In this document: one piece after another, positions 31,979 to 41,638 of the stretch
Layout of the letters: every line of letters starts with the position of its first letter
How positions within the stretch are numbered: position 1 is the first letter of the stretch
Source: Streptosporangium violaceochromogenes
Lineage (GTDB): Bacteria > Actinomycetota > Actinomycetes > Streptosporangiales > Streptosporangiaceae
DNA: 64,000 nucleotides
Assembly: GCF_014654615.1 (NCBI RefSeq)
Contig: NZ_BNBB01000015.1
Location: 1 to 64,000 of the forward strand
Reading direction: 5' to 3'
The notes under the pieces: generated by a model
The model's database searches: none
What the model saw: the letters and a program-made list of their open reading frames with translations, nothing else
Told to the model about the DNA's origin: nothing
Program-made: the position numbers and the translations under genes

Positions 31979-34522
31979 GTGAAGTTCCGGCCGTATGCCT
32001 GGATGCCTCGACCGCTCATGTGGCTCGCCCGAGTGCTGACCATCCTCTTGATCATGGGGCTTGCCCTCGCCGGGGCCGGCGTGTGGGCGGTACGCGCGTC
32101 CTTCCCCCAGCTCGCCGGGGACCTCAGAGTGGAAGGCCTAACCGGGAAAGTCACCGTTTATCGCGACAAAGCCGGGATCCCACACATCTATGCGGACTCC
32201 GCCGAGGACCTCTTCCTCGCCCAGGGGTACGTCCACGCCCAGGACCGGTTCTTCGAGATGGACTTCCGCCGGCACGTGACGGCCGGGCGGCTGTCGGAGA
32301 TGTTCGGCGCCTCCACACTCGCCGAGGACAAGGTCGTCCGGACGATGGGCTGGCGGCGGGTCGCCGAGAAGGAGCTGCCCCTGCTGTCGGAGTCGACCAG
32401 ACGCTACCTGGACTCCTACGCCGAAGGCGTGAACACCTGGATGAGGGAGAACCGGAGCGCCCTCGGCAGGAGCCTGGAGTACGGCCTGCTCAAGTTCACC
32501 AACCTCGGCTACGCACCCGAGCCGTGGACCCCCGCCGACTCCGTCTCCTGGCTCAAGGCCATGGCCTGGGACCTGCGCTCCAACCTGTCGGACGAGATCG
32601 GCCGGGCGCTCGCGGCGAGCACGCTGCCCCGCGACCGGGTCGAGCGGCTCTGGCCCGACTACCCCTTCGCCGCCCACCAGCCGATCGTCACCCGGGGCTC
32701 GGTGACCGAGCACGGGTTCGACCAGAAGGAGGAGCCCCCGCCGCCGCCACCTCCGGACCCGGTCGCGCTGACCCACGCGGCCCGGGCCGTCCAGGCCGTT
32801 CCCAGCCTGATGGGCGACCCCCAGGGCGGCAGCGGCATCGGCTCGAACTCCTGGGTCGTCGGCGGCGAGCACACCGTCTCGGGCAAGCCGCTGCTGGTCA
32901 ACGACCCGCACCTGTCGGCGAGCCTGCCGTCGGTGTGGTACCAGGCCGGGCTGCACTGCCGTACCAAGGGCGCGGCGTGCCCGTTCGACGTCACCGGGTT
33001 CACCTTCTCCGGGCTGCCCGGCGTCGTCATCGGGCACAACGACCGCGTCTCCTGGGGCTTCACCAACCTCGGCGCCGACGTCGCCGACCTGTACACGGAG
33101 CGGGTGAAGGACGACTCCTCCCTGTACATGGGCGAGTGGAAGCCCCTCTCCACCCGGGTGGAGAGGATCAAGGTGGCCGGAGGCGACACGATCTCGCTGC
33201 GGGTCCGCGAGACCACCCACGGGCCGATCATCTCCGACGTGATGGCCTCGGCGAGGGACACCCTGCCCGGCGCGTCCGCGTCCCCCGAGGAGCGGGCGGA
33301 CGCCGTCGCGCTGAAGTGGACGGCCCTGGAGCCCGGCAGGACCGCCGACGCCGTCTTCGAGCTGAACGCCGCGCGGGACTGGAAGGAGTTCCGGGCGGCG
33401 GCGGGCAAGTTCGACGTGCCCGCGCAGAACATGATCTACGCCGACGTCGACGGGAACATCGGCTACCAGACGCCGGGCCGGATCCCGGTGCGCAACCGGG
33501 GCGACGGCACCCGCCCGGTGCCCGGCTGGACCGGTGAGTACACCTGGCAGTCCGTCATCCCCTTCAACGACCTGCCCCACCTGTACAACCCGCCCGAAGG
33601 CTACATCGTGACCGCCAACAACGCGGTCGTCGACCCCGGCCGCTACCCCCACCTGATCACCAAGGACTGGGCGTACGGCTACCGCTCCCAGCGCATCCTG
33701 GAGCGCCTGCGGGCGGCGCTGAAGAAGGGCAAGGTGGACGCCGCGACCATGAGCACGGTGCAGCAGGACACCCACAACGGGCTCGCCGCCGCCCTGGTGC
33801 CCCGGCTGACCGCCCTGAAGGTGGCCGGAGGCGCCGCCCAGGCCCTCGGCACACTGCGCGGCTGGGACGGCTCCCAGGAGACGGACTCGGGCGCGGCCAT
33901 GTACTTCAACGCCGTCTGGCGCCACCTGCTGATCGAGACGTTCGACGACGACCTCCCCCCCGGGGCCCGGCCGGGCGGCGGCGACCGCTGGTTCGAGGTG
34001 ATCCGCGTCATGCTCGACAAGGCCGACGACCCCTTCTGGGACGACAGGCGGACCTCCGCGCGCGAGACCCGCGACGACATGCTGCGCCGTGCCATGGCGA
34101 CGGCCTACGACGAGCTGACCGACCGCCTCGGCCCCGACGTCGCGTCATGGCGCTGGGGCGACCTGCACACCCTCACGCTGACCGGCCAGACCTTCGGGTC
34201 CACGGGCGTCGGCCTGATCGACCGGCTGTTCAACCGGGGCCCGTTCCCGGTGCCCGGCAACGACGACGCGGTGAACGCCGCGGGCTGGGACGTCCAGGAG
34301 GACTACGCGGTGAACTGGCTGCCGTCCATGCGGATGATCGTCGATCTGTCGGACCTCGACGGATCGCGGTGGATCAACCTGACCGGGGCCTCCGGCCACG
34401 CCTTCCACGACAACTACTGGGACCAGGCCCCGCTGTGGGCGACGGGAAAGACCCTCCCGATGCTCGCCCGCGAGGAGTCCGTGAGGAAGGCGGCCGTCCA
34501 CAGTCTGACCCTCACCCCCTGA
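31979..34522 (+). CDS. Penicillin-acylase-family (S45) N-terminal nucleophile hydrolase
   Basis: The 847-aa precursor has an N-terminal membrane/signal helix (VLTILLIMGLALAGAGVWAV). Next comes the alpha chain (IPHIYADSAEDLFLAQGYVH, AQDRFFEMDFRRH), a linker, and the beta chain beginning at the autocatalytic serine in GIGSNSWVVGG (about residue 289). NDPHL and the later VTANNAVVDPG fit the S45 family. Such enzymes cleave amide bonds in penicillins or acyl-homoserine lactones; the substrate here cannot be told. AGGAGG at 31968-31973 selects the GTG at 31979 rather than the GTG overlapping it. Confidence 0.92.
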   Translation: MKFRPYAWMPRPLMWLARVLTILLIMGLALAGAGVWAVRASFPQLAGDLRVEGLTGKVTVYRDKAGIPHIYADSAEDLFLAQGYVHAQDRFFEMDFRRHVTAGRLSEMFGASTLAEDKVVRTMGWRRVAEKELPLLSESTRRYLDSYAEGVNTWMRENRSALGRSLEYGLLKFTNLGYAPEPWTPADSVSWLKAMAWDLRSNLSDEIGRALAASTLPRDRVERLWPDYPFAAHQPIVTRGSVTEHGFDQKEEPPPPPPPDPVALTHAARAVQAVPSLMGDPQGGSGIGSNSWVVGGEHTVSGKPLLVNDPHLSASLPSVWYQAGLHCRTKGAACPFDVTGFTFSGLPGVVIGHNDRVSWGFTNLGADVADLYTERVKDDSSLYMGEWKPLSTRVERIKVAGGDTISLRVRETTHGPIISDVMASARDTLPGASASPEERADAVALKWTALEPGRTADAVFELNAARDWKEFRAAAGKFDVPAQNMIYADVDGNIGYQTPGRIPVRNRGDGTRPVPGWTGEYTWQSVIPFNDLPHLYNPPEGYIVTANNAVVDPGRYPHLITKDWAYGYRSQRILERLRAALKKGKVDAATMSTVQQDTHNGLAAALVPRLTALKVAGGAAQALGTLRGWDGSQETDSGAAMYFNAVWRHLLIETFDDDLPPGARPGGGDRWFEVIRVMLDKADDPFWDDRRTSARETRDDMLRRAMATAYDELTDRLGPDVASWRWGDLHTLTLTGQTFGSTGVGLIDRLFNRGPFPVPGNDDAVNAAGWDVQEDYAVNWLPSMRMIVDLSDLDGSRWINLTGASGHAFHDNYWDQAPLWATGKTLPMLAREESVRKAAVHSLTLTP

Positions 34523-34566
34523 TCTCCTCCCGGCACCCCGCACCCCCGACGCCCCCTTCGCCGAGG

Positions 34567-35019
34567 TCACTCCATCGGGGACGACCTCGACCGCGCCCAC
34601 CAGGGCGACCTGCGGACGTAGTCGCCGTCCTCCAGGTTCGCCAGCCGCTCGAAGACGTTCCACGAGGCGGGGTCGCCGCAGACCAGCACCGAGACGGCCA
34701 CGGCGACGAGGTACAGCGGGAGCATCGGCAGGCCGGCGCAGAGCGCGTACTGGGAGGCGTGCCGGTCCTCGTGCCGGAGCAGGGCGCCGGTGAGAAAGCC
34801 CTCCTGCCGCCGGGTCAGCACCACGTTGCCGACGGTGAACGCCCCGGCGACCGGGAACGGCAGGCGGTAGCCGTGGGCCAGGATCAGCCCCGCCGGCCCC
34901 GGAGCCGCGCGCGCCCCGCCCAGACGCACCACCAGCAGCCCGAACGGGGTCGACAGGTTGACGTAGTTGAGGACCCGCCGGATCCGCTGCCACCGCCGCA
35001 TACCGGGATTGTGCGCCAT
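34567..35019 (-). CDS. Small membrane protein with HExxH motif
   Basis: The 150-aa protein shows a possible metal site in LLRHEDRHASQYALCAG (HEDRH fits HExxH, followed by the SQY often seen after it). A membrane segment follows (LPMLPLYLVAVAVSVLVC). An upstream segment, YRLPFPVAGAFTVGNVVLTR, resembles strands seen before the helix in small minimal metallopeptidase-like proteins. No third ligand is obvious. Its function is unknown, and catalytic activity is inferred only from the motif. It converges on the penicillin-acylase gene. Confidence 0.65.
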   Translation of the reverse strand: MAHNPGMRRWQRIRRVLNYVNLSTPFGLLVVRLGGARAAPGPAGLILAHGYRLPFPVAGAFTVGNVVLTRRQEGFLTGALLRHEDRHASQYALCAGLPMLPLYLVAVAVSVLVCGDPASWNVFERLANLEDGDYVRRSPWWARSRSSPME

Positions 35020-35169
35020 CGCTTCCCGGCGCGACAGCGTTCCGTCCGCGAAACCCGCCGTTCACACGAACCCGGCCCCACCCCGGACCGCCCTCTCCGC
35101 ACCCGGGGAGCCCGCCCGCGTCCTTTCTCCGTCTCCGGGCCTTCTTTCACGGGGCGCCGCCGTGGCGCC

Positions 35170-35622
35170 CTATCGGAGGCCGGACGGGCGAGAGCCGGGG
35201 AGGCGGGGGGTCAGCAGCCAGGACCCTCCGCCGGCCGCGGGGGTGAGCATGACACCCACCAGGGCCGCGATCAGCCCGCCGTAGAGGTAGATGTAGCCCG
35301 ACAGGTCGCCGGCGATGACCACGTCGCCCTCGGGGCGGTCCGACAGCCAGATCGTCGTGACCGCCAGCCAGCCCGCCGCGGGGGCCAGCGCCGCCGATCT
35401 GGTGCCCATCCCCCAGCCGGCGCCGCGGCAGACGGCGAACAGCGCCGGCACGCAGACCGGCGCCGCGACCGGGATCGGGACGGGGCGGGCGTACCACGAG
35501 TGCTGGAACGCCCCCAGCACGCCCATCACGAGCCCGAGCATGACGAGCACGACGTACGCCGCGACGGTGACCGCCCTCCCTGGGGACCGCTCCAGCGGCT
35601 GGACCTGCTCCATCACAACCAT
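35170..35622 (-). CDS. Four-helix integral membrane protein (DUF6113-like)
   Basis: The 150-aa protein has about four membrane helices (AAYVVLVMLGLVMGVLGAF, PVCVPALFAVCRGAGWGM, SAALAPAAGWLAVTTIWL and YIYLYGGLIAALVGVML). This size and layout is usual downstream of mshB in actinobacteria; its function is unknown. Its ATG lies 5 bp after the mshB stop, so translation is probably coupled to mshB and the glycosyltransferase gene in one operon. Confidence 0.8.
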   Translation of the reverse strand: MVVMEQVQPLERSPGRAVTVAAYVVLVMLGLVMGVLGAFQHSWYARPVPIPVAAPVCVPALFAVCRGAGWGMGTRSAALAPAAGWLAVTTIWLSDRPEGDVVIAGDLSGYIYLYGGLIAALVGVMLTPAAGGGSWLLTPRLPGSRPSGLR

Positions 35623-35627
35623 GGAGG

Positions 35628-36536
35628 CTAGTCGATCCCCGCGAAGAGATCGGCTTGCGGCGTGTGGGGCTCGCCGAGACCTCCCACCGCGACCGGCGCC
35701 GCCGGACCGGCCGGGGCGGGCGGCCCGGAGCGCAGGATGAAGTGCTCCACCCCGAGCACCTCCTGGCCGACGTTGTCGGACAGGGCGTACCAGGGCGCGT
35801 CCACGCTGATCTGGGTGGCGTGCGCCCGCATCGCGTCGAACTTGCGCCCGAGGTGGGCACGGGCGTCGATCTCGGTGGTGATCTCCTCGTCGGCGCAGCC
35901 GAACGGCAGGTCGTCGACCGCCTTCTCCGGCAGGAACGCCACGCCGGCCCGCCGGATCGCCTCGGCGTTGCGGCGCAGCGTGGACCTGGCCGTCGCGGTG
36001 TGGTAGAGCCGGGTGATCCGCCACGGCTCGCCCTCGCCGAACGCGGGGTCGGCCGCCAGCGCGAAGGCCCGCCAGGAGACGCGGTGGGCCTGGATGTGGT
36101 CGGGGTGGCCGTAGAAGCCGTTCTCGTCGTAGGTGACGAGCACCTGGGGCCGCACCTGGCGGATGATCGTGACGAGCTCGGCGGCGGCCTCGTCCGGGTC
36201 GGCCCGCCAGAAGGCGTCGTCCCGGTCGTTGGAGGCGACTCCCATCATCCCGGAGTCGCGCCAGCGGCCCGGACCGCCCAGGAAGCGGTGGTCGGCGACC
36301 CCCAGGGCCGCGCAGGCCGCGGCGAGTTCGCCGGCGCGGTGCGCGCCCAGGGTGTCGTCCCGACCGGCGGCCAGGTGGGCCAACTCCGGCGGGATGACCT
36401 CGCCCTCCTCGCCGAGCGTGCAGGTGACCAGCGTGACCCGGGCCCCCTCGGCCGCGTACTTGGCCATCGTGGCCCCGCTGCCGATCGTCTCGTCGTCGGG
36501 GTGAGCGTGCACGAGCAGCAGCCGGCGGTCGTTCAT
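35628..36536 (-). CDS. mshB: N-acetyl-1-D-myo-inositol-2-amino-2-deoxy-alpha-D-glucopyranoside deacetylase
   Basis: The 302-aa protein belongs to the PIG-L/LmbE family. The zinc site is AHPDDE (residues 11-16 of [17 protein letters not shown]) with the later His in [11 protein letters not shown]. The MshB-specific region reads [10 protein letters not shown] and [16 protein letters not shown]. It deacetylates GlcNAc-Ins, the second dedicated step of mycothiol synthesis, which marks the organism as an actinomycete. The ATG at 36536 overlaps the stop of the upstream glycosyltransferase gene by 4 bp. Confidence 0.95.
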   Translation of the reverse strand: MNDRRLLLVHAHPDDETIGSGATMAKYAAEGARVTLVTCTLGEEGEVIPPELAHLAAGRDDTLGAHRAGELAAACAALGVADHRFLGGPGRWRDSGMMGVASNDRDDAFWRADPDEAAAELVTIIRQVRPQVLVTYDENGFYGHPDHIQAHRVSWRAFALAADPAFGEGEPWRITRLYHTATARSTLRRNAEAIRRAGVAFLPEKAVDDLPFGCADEEITTEIDARAHLGRKFDAMRAHATQISVDAPWYALSDNVGQEVLGVEHFILRSGPPAPAGPAAPVAVGGLGEPHTPQADLFAGID

Positions 36537-37927
36537 GCCCCCGAGCGTATCCGCCGGGCGTAGAGCGTGATGCGAACCGCCCCGGATATCCGGGTCCGTC
36601 CCACCTTGCGGAAGTCCCGGGCGAGTTCTCCGAGCCGAGGGTCCCGCTGCCACTCGGCGCCCGTGACGCGCCGCGAGACCAGCCACACCCGGTCGGCGCC
36701 GGGCCGGAACGGCTCCAGCCTCCGGTACGGTTCGCCGTACACGGCCACGAACAGGTGAAAGCGCTCGGGCACGTAGAGCACGGTGTCGCCCGGCCGCTGC
36801 CCGGAGGCCAGCTCCGCCGCCAGGGTGCGCAGGTCGTCGGGACGGGCGGCGGGTTCGCGCAGGGAGAGGTGGGCGCTCACCGAGAGGGCCGCGAGCGCCG
36901 CGAGGACCGCCCAGCGCGCCGGGGGCCGGCGGAGCCCGGCCAGGCCCGCCCCCGCCAGCAGCGCGACGGCCGGGAGCGTGAACAGCACGTAGCGCGGGCT
37001 GTAGACCGGATACATCTGGGAGACGAGGAAGGACAGCGCCACCGGCAGGGCCGCCCAGGGCAGGGCCACCGCCGTCAGGGAGACGGGCCCCGCCGCACGG
37101 CCCTCCGGCCCCGCGCCCGCGTGAGAGCGCCTGCCGTACCAGGCTCCGAGCAGGACGAGAACGGCGAGCAGGGCGAGGAACAGCGCGGGCAGGGGCGAGG
37201 CCCGCCATGCCTGCGGACCTCCCGCGACCTCCACGCCGAACCCGGCCAGCTCCGCCGGTCCGGGCGCCTTCAGCCAGAAGAGCTGCGCGTCACGCTGCCC
37301 GGAGGCGACGACGGCCAGCGGCGCCAGCAGCACCCCGGCCCCGGCCACCGCGGCGGCCCACGGGAGCCGGTCGCCGCGCCGGCGGGCGACGACGAGCGCG
37401 TGGGCGGGCAGCAGGAGCAGCGCGTAGAGGTGGAGCCAGCCCAGAAGGGCGATCAGCAGGCCGTACCCGGTGTACCGCGACCGGCGCTCACCCAGCAGCA
37501 CCCAGGTGGCCGCGACCGCCACCGCGCCGACCAGGGCGTAGCTTCGCGCCTCCTGGCCGTAGCGGCCGACCATGGGCAGCACCGCGTAGACCAGGCCCGC
37601 CGACAGCCCGGCCCGCGGCGTCGCCAGCCTCCGCCCGAGGGCCGCGACGCCGAACGCGGCCCCGGCGACCGCGAGCGCCGAGGGCAGCCGGGCCGCGAAC
37701 TCCCCGCCGAAAGCGGCGAAGGGGCGGAGCAGGAGGTAGTACAGCGCGTGGACGGCGTCGATGTGGTGGAGGAGCTCCCACAGTTCGGCCGGCGGCATGG
37801 TCGCCGCCAGCACACTTACCGACTCGTCCCGCCAGAACGACGGGACGTCGATCCTCCAGAGAACGAGGGCGAATGCCACCACGGCCGGGGTCGCCGGAGA
37901 TCGAAGCATTTGCACGGTAAGCGCCAC
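36533..37927 (-). CDS. GT-C fold membrane glycosyltransferase (GT39/PMT-like)
   Basis: This 464-aa polytopic membrane protein has about 10-12 helices. The first external loop carries the acidic motif FWRDESVSV typical of GT-C enzymes that use polyprenyl-phosphate sugars. [16 protein letters not shown] and [16 protein letters not shown] fit the GT39/ArnT-like group. It would add a sugar to a cell-wall or exported acceptor; donor and acceptor are unknown. It starts with GTG at 37927, or ATG at 37909. It is the first gene of the operon with mshB and the DUF6113-like gene. Confidence 0.85.
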   Translation of the reverse strand: MALTVQMLRSPATPAVVAFALVLWRIDVPSFWRDESVSVLAATMPPAELWELLHHIDAVHALYYLLLRPFAAFGGEFAARLPSALAVAGAAFGVAALGRRLATPRAGLSAGLVYAVLPMVGRYGQEARSYALVGAVAVAATWVLLGERRSRYTGYGLLIALLGWLHLYALLLLPAHALVVARRRGDRLPWAAAVAGAGVLLAPLAVVASGQRDAQLFWLKAPGPAELAGFGVEVAGGPQAWRASPLPALFLALLAVLVLLGAWYGRRSHAGAGPEGRAAGPVSLTAVALPWAALPVALSFLVSQMYPVYSPRYVLFTLPAVALLAGAGLAGLRRPPARWAVLAALAALSVSAHLSLREPAARPDDLRTLAAELASGQRPGDTVLYVPERFHLFVAVYGEPYRRLEPFRPGADRVWLVSRRVTGAEWQRDPRLGELARDFRKVGRTRISGAVRITLYARRIRSGA

Positions 37928-38002
37928 TTGCCTAAGTTTCTACCAAGATCGTGTAATTCAAGTCGTCCTCAGCAGAGCCTCGACAGGAGTGGGACTGGCA
38001 AG

Positions 38003-40072
38003 ATGACTGGTATGAGTGAGAGCTTTCCTCGTCTGCATGCGAGAAGTCGCCGTTTCACCCTGGGGGTACCACGCGGTTTCACGATCTCCCCGGACGGTGC
38101 GCGCATCGTCTTCCTGCGGACGAAGGGCGGCTTCGACCCGATCACCTGCCTGTGGGAGTTCGACGTCGCGAGCGGCACGGAACGGCTGATCGCCGACCCG
38201 CGGGCCCTGGCCACCGGCGAGGAGGACCTTCCCCCCGAGGAGCGGGCACGCCGCGAGCGCAGCCGGGAGCAGGCGGGCGGCATCGTCGCCTACAGCACCG
38301 ACAGCAAGGTCACCACGGCGGCGTTCGCCCTCTCCGGCGGGCTCTACGTGGTCGACCTGAAGACCCGCGACATCCGCCGGTTGACCACCCCCGGCCCGGT
38401 GATCGACCCCAGGATCTCCCCGACCGGCGTCCACGTGGGCTACGTCACCGGCGGCGCCTTCCACATCCAGGACCTGGAGGACGGGGTCGACCACGTGCTG
38501 GCCCGCCCGGAGTCGCCCGAGGTGACGTACGGCCTGGCCGAGTTCATCGCCGCCGAGGAGATGAACCGGATGCGGGGCTACTGGTGGTCTCCGTCGGGTG
38601 AGGCGGTGCTGGTCGAGCGGGCCGACGACTCACCGGTGGAGAAGTGGTACATCGCCGACCCGGCCAACCCGGCCCGCCCCGCGATCGAGCAGCGTTATCC
38701 CGCCGCCGGAACGGCCAACGCCCGGGTGGAGCTCTTCGTGCTGACGCTGGCCGGCGCCCGCGTCCCCGTCCCCTTCGACGACGAGTACCTCGTCACCGCC
38801 TCCTGGGACTCCCACGCCCTGTCGCTCGTCACCCTGACCCGTGACCAGCGGACCATGCGCCTCTTCTCCGTCGACCCGGAGACCGGGGCCTCCACCCTCG
38901 TGCGGGAGAACACCGACCCGGCCTGGATCGACATCGTCGTCGGCGTCCCCGGTCACCTGTCCGACGGCACCCTGGTCTGGGCCGCGGACATCGACGGGGG
39001 TCACCGCCTGGTCATCGGCGACGAGCCCGTCACCCCGCCCACCCTCCAGGTCCGTGAGATCCTCGACGTCGACGGCGACAGCGTGCTGTTCCGCGCCAGT
39101 GGCGAGCCCACCGAGATCGCCCTGTGGGCCTACCGCGACGGCCGGATCACCCTCGTCAGCCCGTCCGAGAGCGGCGTCTACAGCGGCCACACCGCGGGTG
39201 GCACGCTCGTGGTCACCGGCCAGACCCTCGGCGACGAGGGGACGGCGGTCCGCGTCCTCCACCACGGCAAGACCGTCGGCCACATCGCCTCCCACGCCGA
39301 GCGTCACGGCCTGGACCTGCGAGTCTCCGTGGTCCGCGCCGGAAAGCGCGACCTGGCCACCGCCGTGCTCCTGCCGTCGGGCCACGTGCCCGGCTCGGCG
39401 AAACTCCCCGTCCTGATGGACCCCTACGGGGGGCCTGGCGCCCAGCGCGTCCTGGCCGCCTCGGGCGCCTACCTGACCAGCCAGTGGTTCGCCGACCAGG
39501 GCTTCGCGGTGGTCGTGGCCGACGGCCGGGGCACCCCGGGCAGGGGGCCGGAGTTCGAGCGCGGCGTCCTGCACGACCTGGCCACGCCCGTCCTGGAGGA
39601 CCAGGTGGACGCCCTGCTGGGCGCCGCCGCGCAGTTCCCCGACGACCTGGACCTGTCACGGGTCGGCATCCGGGGCTGGTCCTTCGGCGGCTTCCTGGCC
39701 GCCCTGGCCGTGCTCCGCCGCCCCGACGTCTTCCACGCGGCCATCGCCGGGGCCCCGGTGACCGAGTGGCGGCTGTACGACACCTGCTACACCGAGCGCT
39801 ACCTCGGCCACCCGGACGAGGGTCACTACGAGTCTCCGTCCCTGCTGGCCGACGCGGGCAGGCTGGAACGCCCCCTCATGCTGATCCACGGTCTGGCGGA
39901 CGACAACGTGGTCTCGGCCCACACCCTGCGCCTGTCCTCGGCTCTTCTGGCGGCGGGCCGACCCCACACCGTCCTGCCGCTGTCCGGGGTCACCCACATG
40001 ACCCCGCAGGAGGTCGTGGCCGAGAACCTGCTCCTGCTCCAGGTCGACTTCCTCAGGAAGGCCCTGGCCTGA
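38003..40072 (+). CDS. S9-family prolyl oligopeptidase / dipeptidyl peptidase IV-like enzyme
   Basis: The 689-aa protein has an N-terminal beta-propeller (about 1-430; GFTISPDGARIVFLR, DPRISPTGVHVGYVTGG). An alpha/beta hydrolase domain follows with the nucleophile Ser in GIRGWSFGGFLAAL, Asp in LIHGLADDNVVSAH and His in LSGVTHMTPQE. YWWSPSGEAV and the AEFIAAEEMNRMRGY Glu-Glu element are those that bind the peptide N-terminus in DPP IV. No signal peptide is seen, so it is cytoplasmic and probably cleaves dipeptides from short peptides. It is divergent from the glycosyltransferase operon. Confidence 0.92.
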   Translation: MTGMSESFPRLHARSRRFTLGVPRGFTISPDGARIVFLRTKGGFDPITCLWEFDVASGTERLIADPRALATGEEDLPPEERARRERSREQAGGIVAYSTDSKVTTAAFALSGGLYVVDLKTRDIRRLTTPGPVIDPRISPTGVHVGYVTGGAFHIQDLEDGVDHVLARPESPEVTYGLAEFIAAEEMNRMRGYWWSPSGEAVLVERADDSPVEKWYIADPANPARPAIEQRYPAAGTANARVELFVLTLAGARVPVPFDDEYLVTASWDSHALSLVTLTRDQRTMRLFSVDPETGASTLVRENTDPAWIDIVVGVPGHLSDGTLVWAADIDGGHRLVIGDEPVTPPTLQVREILDVDGDSVLFRASGEPTEIALWAYRDGRITLVSPSESGVYSGHTAGGTLVVTGQTLGDEGTAVRVLHHGKTVGHIASHAERHGLDLRVSVVRAGKRDLATAVLLPSGHVPGSAKLPVLMDPYGGPGAQRVLAASGAYLTSQWFADQGFAVVVADGRGTPGRGPEFERGVLHDLATPVLEDQVDALLGAAAQFPDDLDLSRVGIRGWSFGGFLAALAVLRRPDVFHAAIAGAPVTEWRLYDTCYTERYLGHPDEGHYESPSLLADAGRLERPLMLIHGLADDNVVSAHTLRLSSALLAAGRPHTVLPLSGVTHMTPQEVVAENLLLLQVDFLRKALA

Positions 40073-40077
40073 CAGAC

Positions 40078-40105
40078 GGGGGGACGGCCCTCGGGCCGTC
40101 CCCCC
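40078..40105 (+). terminator. Terminator of the S9 peptidase gene
   Basis: A perfect 13-bp GC-rich inverted repeat (40078-40090 and 40093-40105) lies 5 bp after the stop codon. Confidence 0.7.
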
Positions 40106-40257
40106 CACCTCCTTCTCATGGCCCGGCCGACTCCTCCCGCCCGGCCGCGTCGACGCCGATGGACGGCGGGGGCGGGCCAGGAGGCGGCGGGAACCGGTCA
40201 ACGCGGGCCAGAAGCCGGTCAACGCGGATCAGAGCAGGTCAGCACGGGTCATGGGCG

Positions 40258-40932
40258 TCAGTCGGTGCGGCCCCAGCCCGCGGCGGGCTTCTTGATGATC
40301 TTTCCGCTCCTGCCGTCGGTGGCCTCGACGTCCTCCTGGGCGTCGAGGTCCCTCATGGTGTCGAGCCCGCTCCTGCCGGTGTCACGGCCCCGTCCGCCGC
40401 CCCGGCCGGCCTCACGGCCGCCGTTCCCGCCGTTTTCGGGCGCGTTCACGCTCTCGGCTCCGCGCCCGCCGGGATTGCGCGGCCGGCCTCCGGGCTGCCG
40501 GCCTCCGGGCTGCCTGCTCCCCGGCTCCCTCGCTCCGGGCTCACGGCCGCCCTGCTCCCTGCTCCCGGGCTCCCTTGTCCCGGGCTCACGGTTCCCGGGC
40601 TCCCTGCTCCCCGGCTCCCTCGTTCCCTGCTCACGGCCGCCCTGCTCCCTGCTCCCCGGCTCCCTCGTCTCGGGCTCGCGTGCCCCCGGCGCGGGGGGCG
40701 GGGTCGGCGCGGGGTACGAGACGGCCGGTGATCCGTCCACCCGGACCACCGCGGCCGCCGGACGCGCTCCCGTGGCGCCGGAGGCCGTACCGGCGGCCGA
40801 GGCCAGGGCCACGTCCCCGCAGGAGAAGACGGCGGGGACGACCAGGATCGCGGCCGTCAGGAACCCGCCCGCCGCCACACGCCGGCCAAGGGCCGGACCG
40901 CCCGGGACAGGCTTGATCGATTCGAAGGACAC
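40258..40932 (-). CDS. Secreted low-complexity protein with REPG/REQG repeats
   Basis: The 224-aa protein starts with a signal peptide (GRRVAAGGFLTAAILVVPAV, followed by a cysteine near FSCGD that might be lipidated). A Pro-rich spacer leads to a repeat block of REPGSREQGG-type units (about 14 REP/REQ/RQP elements), then an Asn/Gly/Arg-rich tail. The repeats are highly charged and likely disordered; a cell-wall-associated role is a guess. GTG at 40932 is preferred because a GGAAGAGG box precedes it. No family was recognised. Confidence 0.65.
   Translation of the reverse strand: MSFESIKPVPGGPALGRRVAAGGFLTAAILVVPAVFSCGDVALASAAGTASGATGARPAAAVVRVDGSPAVSYPAPTPPPAPGAREPETREPGSREQGGREQGTREPGSREPGNREPGTREPGSREQGGREPGAREPGSRQPGGRQPGGRPRNPGGRGAESVNAPENGGNGGREAGRGGGRGRDTGRSGLDTMRDLDAQEDVEATDGRSGKIIKKPAAGWGRTD
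40497..40676 (-). repeat. Degenerate tandem repeats coding REPGxREQGG
   Basis: Imperfect tandem units built on GGCTCCCT / GCTCCCTG segments encode the Arg-Glu-Pro-Gly and Arg-Glu-Gln-Gly motifs of the secreted protein. Such repeats are prone to copy-number change. Confidence 0.75.
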
Positions 40933-41268
40933 GAGGTGGCACCTCTTCCATTCCGTGACTACACGTGTTCGACCGAACACGGTCGGCAATGGTCAGCGTA
41001 GCCCTTCGTCTCCGATCCGGCCCGGAGACGACACCATCGGCCGCCCCTCCCCCCGAAACACCCCGGTCTGTCCTTCCGAGGCGGTTAAAGGTCGAGACCG
41101 ACCGCTTGCCCGTCTCCACACCCCGGCTTGAGCTGGACGACACGCGAGCACGAAACGTGTCCCCCACCCTCCGGACCTTCGGATGATGCGCGGTGATCCG
41201 GTCGCCCCCGCAGGCGGCGGTCGCCCCGTGAAAACAGGGCAGACCACATAAGAGGGAACTTTCTCCTA
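40933..41268. other. Divergent intergenic region between the repeat protein and PadR genes
   Basis: No gene is supported here. Frames on both strands are short and Arg/Pro-rich. The end near 41230-41290 is AT-rich and contains TAATAT at 41267-41272, a possible -10 element for the padR gene. Confidence 0.4.
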
Positions 41269-41292
41269 ATATCATGCATCACAATATATGAT
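41269..41292 (+). promoter_or_regulatory. Candidate PadR operator at the start of the padR gene
   Basis: ATCAT (41271-41275) and ATGAT (41288-41292) form an inverted repeat in an AT-rich patch that covers a TAATAT -10-like element (41267-41272) and the first ATG. Autorepression is usual for PadR proteins, so this is a likely site. Confidence 0.45.
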
Positions 41293-41638
41293 GAATGCCA
41301 TGATGTCACGAACGATGACGGAGCCCGCGTTCCTCCTCCTCACCGCGCTGGTCGACGGGCCACGCCATGGCTACGGGATCGTGCAGGAGATCGAGAAGCT
41401 GTCGGACGGGCGGGTGCAGCTGAAGATCGGCACGTTGTACGGCGTGCTGGACCGGCTGGCCGCCGACGAACTGGTGACGTTGGACCGCGAGGAGGCCCAG
41501 CAGGGGCGGCTGCGCCGCTACTACCGGCTCACCGAGTCCGGAATGCGCGCCCTGGAGGCGGAGGCCACCCGGCTGGCCGGAAACATCGAGAGCGCGCGCC
41601 GGCGGCTGCGTGCCCGGCAGGCGGGAGGCATGGCGTGA
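41288..41638 (+). CDS. PadR-family transcriptional regulator
   Basis: The 116-aa protein is a PadR winged helix: EPAFLLLTALVDGPRHGYGI, VQLKIGTLYGVLDRLAADEL and GRLRRYYRLTESGMRALE, with a short C-terminal dimerisation helix. PadR/membrane-protein pairs of this size are common in actinomycetes and often control the adjacent membrane protein. Several in-frame ATGs exist at the start (41288, 41291, 41300, 41303, 41315). No SD is visible, so translation may be leaderless. It overlaps the next gene by 4 bp. Confidence 0.92.
   Translation: MMNAMMSRTMTEPAFLLLTALVDGPRHGYGIVQEIEKLSDGRVQLKIGTLYGVLDRLAADELVTLDREEAQQGRLRRYYRLTESGMRALEAEATRLAGNIESARRRLRARQAGGMA

Noticed and set aside
36755..38002. N-terminal extension of the S9 peptidase by about 400 residues
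   Set aside because: It is antisense to the glycosyltransferase gene and is Arg/Gly/Gln-rich. The family starts at the ATG near 38003.
40497..40676. CRISPR array
   Set aside because: The repeats are in-frame coding units of a secreted protein, without constant spacers or adjacent cas genes.
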